A stretch of DNA of 64,000 nt, from the NCBI RefSeq assembly GCF_903181435.1, contig NZ_CAEUHO010000001.1:2542001-2606000 (forward strand). Reading direction: 5' to 3'. The position numbers were made by a program, and so were the translations under genes. Under the pieces are notes generated by a model. The model did no database searches and had not been told where the DNA came from. It worked only from the letters and a program-made list of their open reading frames with translations. Positions 62,109-64,000 of the stretch are shown one piece after another. Origin of the DNA: Bacteroides acidifaciens (GTDB lineage Bacteria; Bacteroidota; Bacteroidia; Bacteroidales; Bacteroidaceae). The number at the start of each line of letters is the position of its first letter. Position 1 is the first letter of the stretch.

Positions 62109-63599
62109 ATGAATAAAAGAAACTTATTTATCGGTGTTTCCGCCCTATGCGGCAGTTATCTGCAAGGGCAGACTTTACAAACACAACCCAACATTATTTA
62201 TATTTTAATGGACGACCTGGGATATGGGGATATCGGTTGTTTCGGACAACAAAAAATAGAAACACCCAACATCGACCGTTTATGCAAAGAAGGCATCAAA
62301 CTGACACAGCATTATTCCGGTTCGCCTGTATCAGCTCCGGCACGTTGCGTATTAATGACGGGCATGCACTCCGGACACGCACAAATCCGTTTCAATAATG
62401 AAATGACCGAACGTGGAGCCGTCAACAACTATGATTCCGTATATGCACATAAAGAACTGGAAGGACAGTTCCCCTTGCAAGCCAACACGATGACTATCGG
62501 ACGAATGATGCAACAGGCAGGGTATGCTACCGGATGTTTCGGAAAATGGGGACTTGGTTATCCGGGCTCCGAAGGGACGCCCGGCAAGCAGGGCTTCGAT
62601 CAGTTTTATGGATATAACTGCCAGCGCCAGGCACATACGTATTATCCACCATTTTTATATAAGAATGAAGAACGTGTCTATTTATCCAACAAGGTGACCG
62701 ACCCTCACCGAAGTCCCTTGGACAAAGATGCTGACCCGAATGATCCGACCAGTTATGCCAAATATACGCAAAAAGAATATGCCAACGACTTAATTTTTGA
62801 TGAGCTTCTAAAATTCGTCAGTGCCAATCAATCCACTCCTTTCTTCCTGATGTGGACTACTCCCCTACCGCACGTATCCCTGCAGGCTCCTGAACGTTGG
62901 GTGAAGTATTATGTAGAAAAGTTCGGTGACGAAAAACCCTATACAGGCAAAGCGGGTTATCTGCCCTGCCGTTATCCACACGCCACTTATGCAGCAATGA
63001 TCAGCTATTTTGATGAACAAATAGGCGGATTGATAGAAAAATTGAAAAAGGAAAATCTATATGAGAATACACTTATTGTCTTCACTTCCGACAACGGAGC
63101 CACATTCAACGGTGGAAGTGATTCGCCCTGGTTCAACAGTGGCGGCCTTTTCAAGTCGGAATATGGATGGGGCAAATGTTTCCTGCATGAGGGTGGAATC
63201 CGGGTTCCGGCAATCATGACATGGCCGGGACACATCAAACCGGGCACGGAAAGTGATCATATTTGTGCTTTCCAGGATGTAATGCCTACCTTGGCCGAGA
63301 TAGCAGGGATTTCTTGCCCGCCGACAGACGGTATCAGTTTCCTACCTACATTACTCGGCAAAAAAGAAGAGCAAAAGCAACACGAATACTTATATTGGGA
63401 ATATCCCGATCCCAGAATCGGAAACAAAGCAATCCGTATGGGAAAATGGAAGGGAATCATTACGAATATACGGAAAGGCAATACACAGATGCAACTCTAT
63501 AATCTGGAGAATGACATCAGGGAAGAACATGATGTAGCTGCACAGCACCCTGATATCGTGAAGCATTTCGAACAATTAATGAAAGAGGCTAGCAACTAA
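62109..63599 (+). CDS. S1-family sulfatase (serine-type)
   Basis: A 496-residue secreted arylsulfatase-superfamily enzyme, N-terminal signal to about residue 22. The maturation motif is S75-A-P-A-R79, the serine form, converted to formylglycine by the anaerobic radical-SAM enzyme (anSME). Metal ligands DD (35-36) and TSDNGA are visible. The substrate is probably a sulfated hexosamine, given the GH20 neighbour. Starts 12 bp after the GH20 gene, so they are co-transcribed. Confidence 0.94.
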   Translation: MNKRNLFIGVSALCGSYLQGQTLQTQPNIIYILMDDLGYGDIGCFGQQKIETPNIDRLCKEGIKLTQHYSGSPVSAPARCVLMTGMHSGHAQIRFNNEMTERGAVNNYDSVYAHKELEGQFPLQANTMTIGRMMQQAGYATGCFGKWGLGYPGSEGTPGKQGFDQFYGYNCQRQAHTYYPPFLYKNEERVYLSNKVTDPHRSPLDKDADPNDPTSYAKYTQKEYANDLIFDELLKFVSANQSTPFFLMWTTPLPHVSLQAPERWVKYYVEKFGDEKPYTGKAGYLPCRYPHATYAAMISYFDEQIGGLIEKLKKENLYENTLIVFTSDNGATFNGGSDSPWFNSGGLFKSEYGWGKCFLHEGGIRVPAIMTWPGHIKPGTESDHICAFQDVMPTLAEIAGISCPPTDGISFLPTLLGKKEEQKQHEYLYWEYPDPRIGNKAIRMGKWKGIITNIRKGNTQMQLYNLENDIREEHDVAAQHPDIVKHFEQLMKEASN

Positions 63600-63631
63600 A
63601 TCAGTTTTGACAATTCAACCTTTCTCTCAAA

Positions 63632-63682
63632 AGAAACAGTGAACATCAAGCGGAACATATTTCCACGATGTTCACTGTTTCT
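63632..63682. terminator. Bidirectional terminator
   Basis: Perfect 16-bp stem AGAAACAGTGAACATC (63632-63647) / GATGTTCACTGTTTCT (63667-63682) between the sulfatase and the convergent kinase gene. Confidence 0.8.
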
Positions 63683-63687
63683 CTATC

Positions 63688-64000
63688 TTAAATCAGTTCG
63701 TAACTAGCCATCTGTATCGGCATATCCAAATTATGAAGCACTTTCTCCAGCAGGATACCCTCGCGGTTATCATATTCATACCCGAAAGTGGCACGAATAC
63801 CTTGCAGGATAAACTGTGTGGCACGGTCCAACGCCATCGGCAGACTGTCTCCCTGCATCAAAGAACCGGTGATGACACTGGTGAAAGTATCGCCCGTGCC
63901 GGGATAATGTGCCGGCAGATAAGGACAGGTCACTTTCCAGTAGCGGTTTCCCTGACGGTTATAAGCATAGACAGACGTTTTATGAGGCTCATCATGTACA
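63688..64000 (-). CDS. Pyridoxamine kinase-like protein, partial
   Basis: The C-terminal ~103 residues of a PfkB/ribokinase-fold kinase that continues beyond the window edge. The catalytic motif PGTGDTFTSVI, then LDRATQFILQGIRATF, is characteristic of pyridoxal/pyridoxamine kinases (PdxY-like). Upstream codons at the edge (HDEPHKTSVYAYNRQGNRYWKV) remain in frame, so the GTG at 63933 is not the true start. It makes the B6 cofactor precursor phosphate. Confidence 0.85.
   Translation of the reverse strand, partial: VHDEPHKTSVYAYNRQGNRYWKVTCPYLPAHYPGTGDTFTSVITGSLMQGDSLPMALDRATQFILQGIRATFGYEYDNREGILLEKVLHNLDMPIQMASYELI

Overview
The window is chromosomal DNA from a Bacteroides species, probably of the B. 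thetaiotaomicron/ovatus group. The evidence is a SusC/SusD pair with an ECF sigma and FecR anti-sigma factor, Bacteroidales-type promoters (a TAnnTTTG -7 box in front of many genes), an S-type sulfatase, a subclass A2-like class A beta-lactamase and a short histone-H1-like gene. No database search was possible; species and family names rest on motifs and recalled family knowledge.

Layout. (1) 1-6.8 kb: mnmE, then a patch of accessory DNA (hipBA toxin-antitoxin, an unrecognised gene, a low-GC gene with a possible PD-(D/E)XK core between direct repeats). (2) 6.8-9.1 kb: housekeeping genes (YjbQ, a SpoU rRNA/tRNA methylase, a zinc alcohol dehydrogenase). (3) 9.4-22.7 kb: a defence block with an SF1 helicase fused to a nuclease-like domain, then a complete type I restriction-modification operon. 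Its specificity gene hsdS is followed by a Fic gene and three silent hsdS cassettes in inverted arrangement, then a tyrosine recombinase. (4) 23.1-26.2 kb: a small basic protein and a VapE-type primase/helicase gene enclosed by inverted repeats, with an array of 22-bp dyad iterons upstream. (5) 26.5-33.1 kb: a four-gene Wadjet/MksBEFG-like SMC operon. (6) 33.3-52.3 kb: beta-lactamase, GNAT, VOC, MaoC, SGNH, pseudouridine synthase, an epimerase-lipocalin fusion, lytic transglycosylase, potassium channel, GH2 beta-galactosidase, a radical-SAM DNA-repair pair, a UDG-fold protein and an ArsC-like protein. (7) 52.3-53.2 kb: tRNA-Trp followed by a non-coding 683-bp element with about 70-bp terminal inverted repeats. 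(8) 53.4-63.6 kb: a polysaccharide utilisation locus (ECF sigma, FecR, SusC with an STN domain, SusD, GH20, sulfatase), then the 3' part of a pyridoxamine-kinase-like gene running off the window.

How the parts work together. From 1.4 to 33 kb most genes are accessory and defence-like: toxin-antitoxin, helicase-nuclease, phase-variable type I RM with Fic, VapE module and Wadjet-like operon. The hsdS locus can be read as an eight-way specificity switch: two N-terminal and four C-terminal recognition domains, with paired inverted repeats at the start, centre and end of the cassettes. The PUL reads as a trans-envelope signalling type: SusC STN domain to FecR to ECF sigma. Its secreted GH20 and sulfatase point to a sulfated, N-acetylhexosamine-containing host-type glycan, which is an inference.
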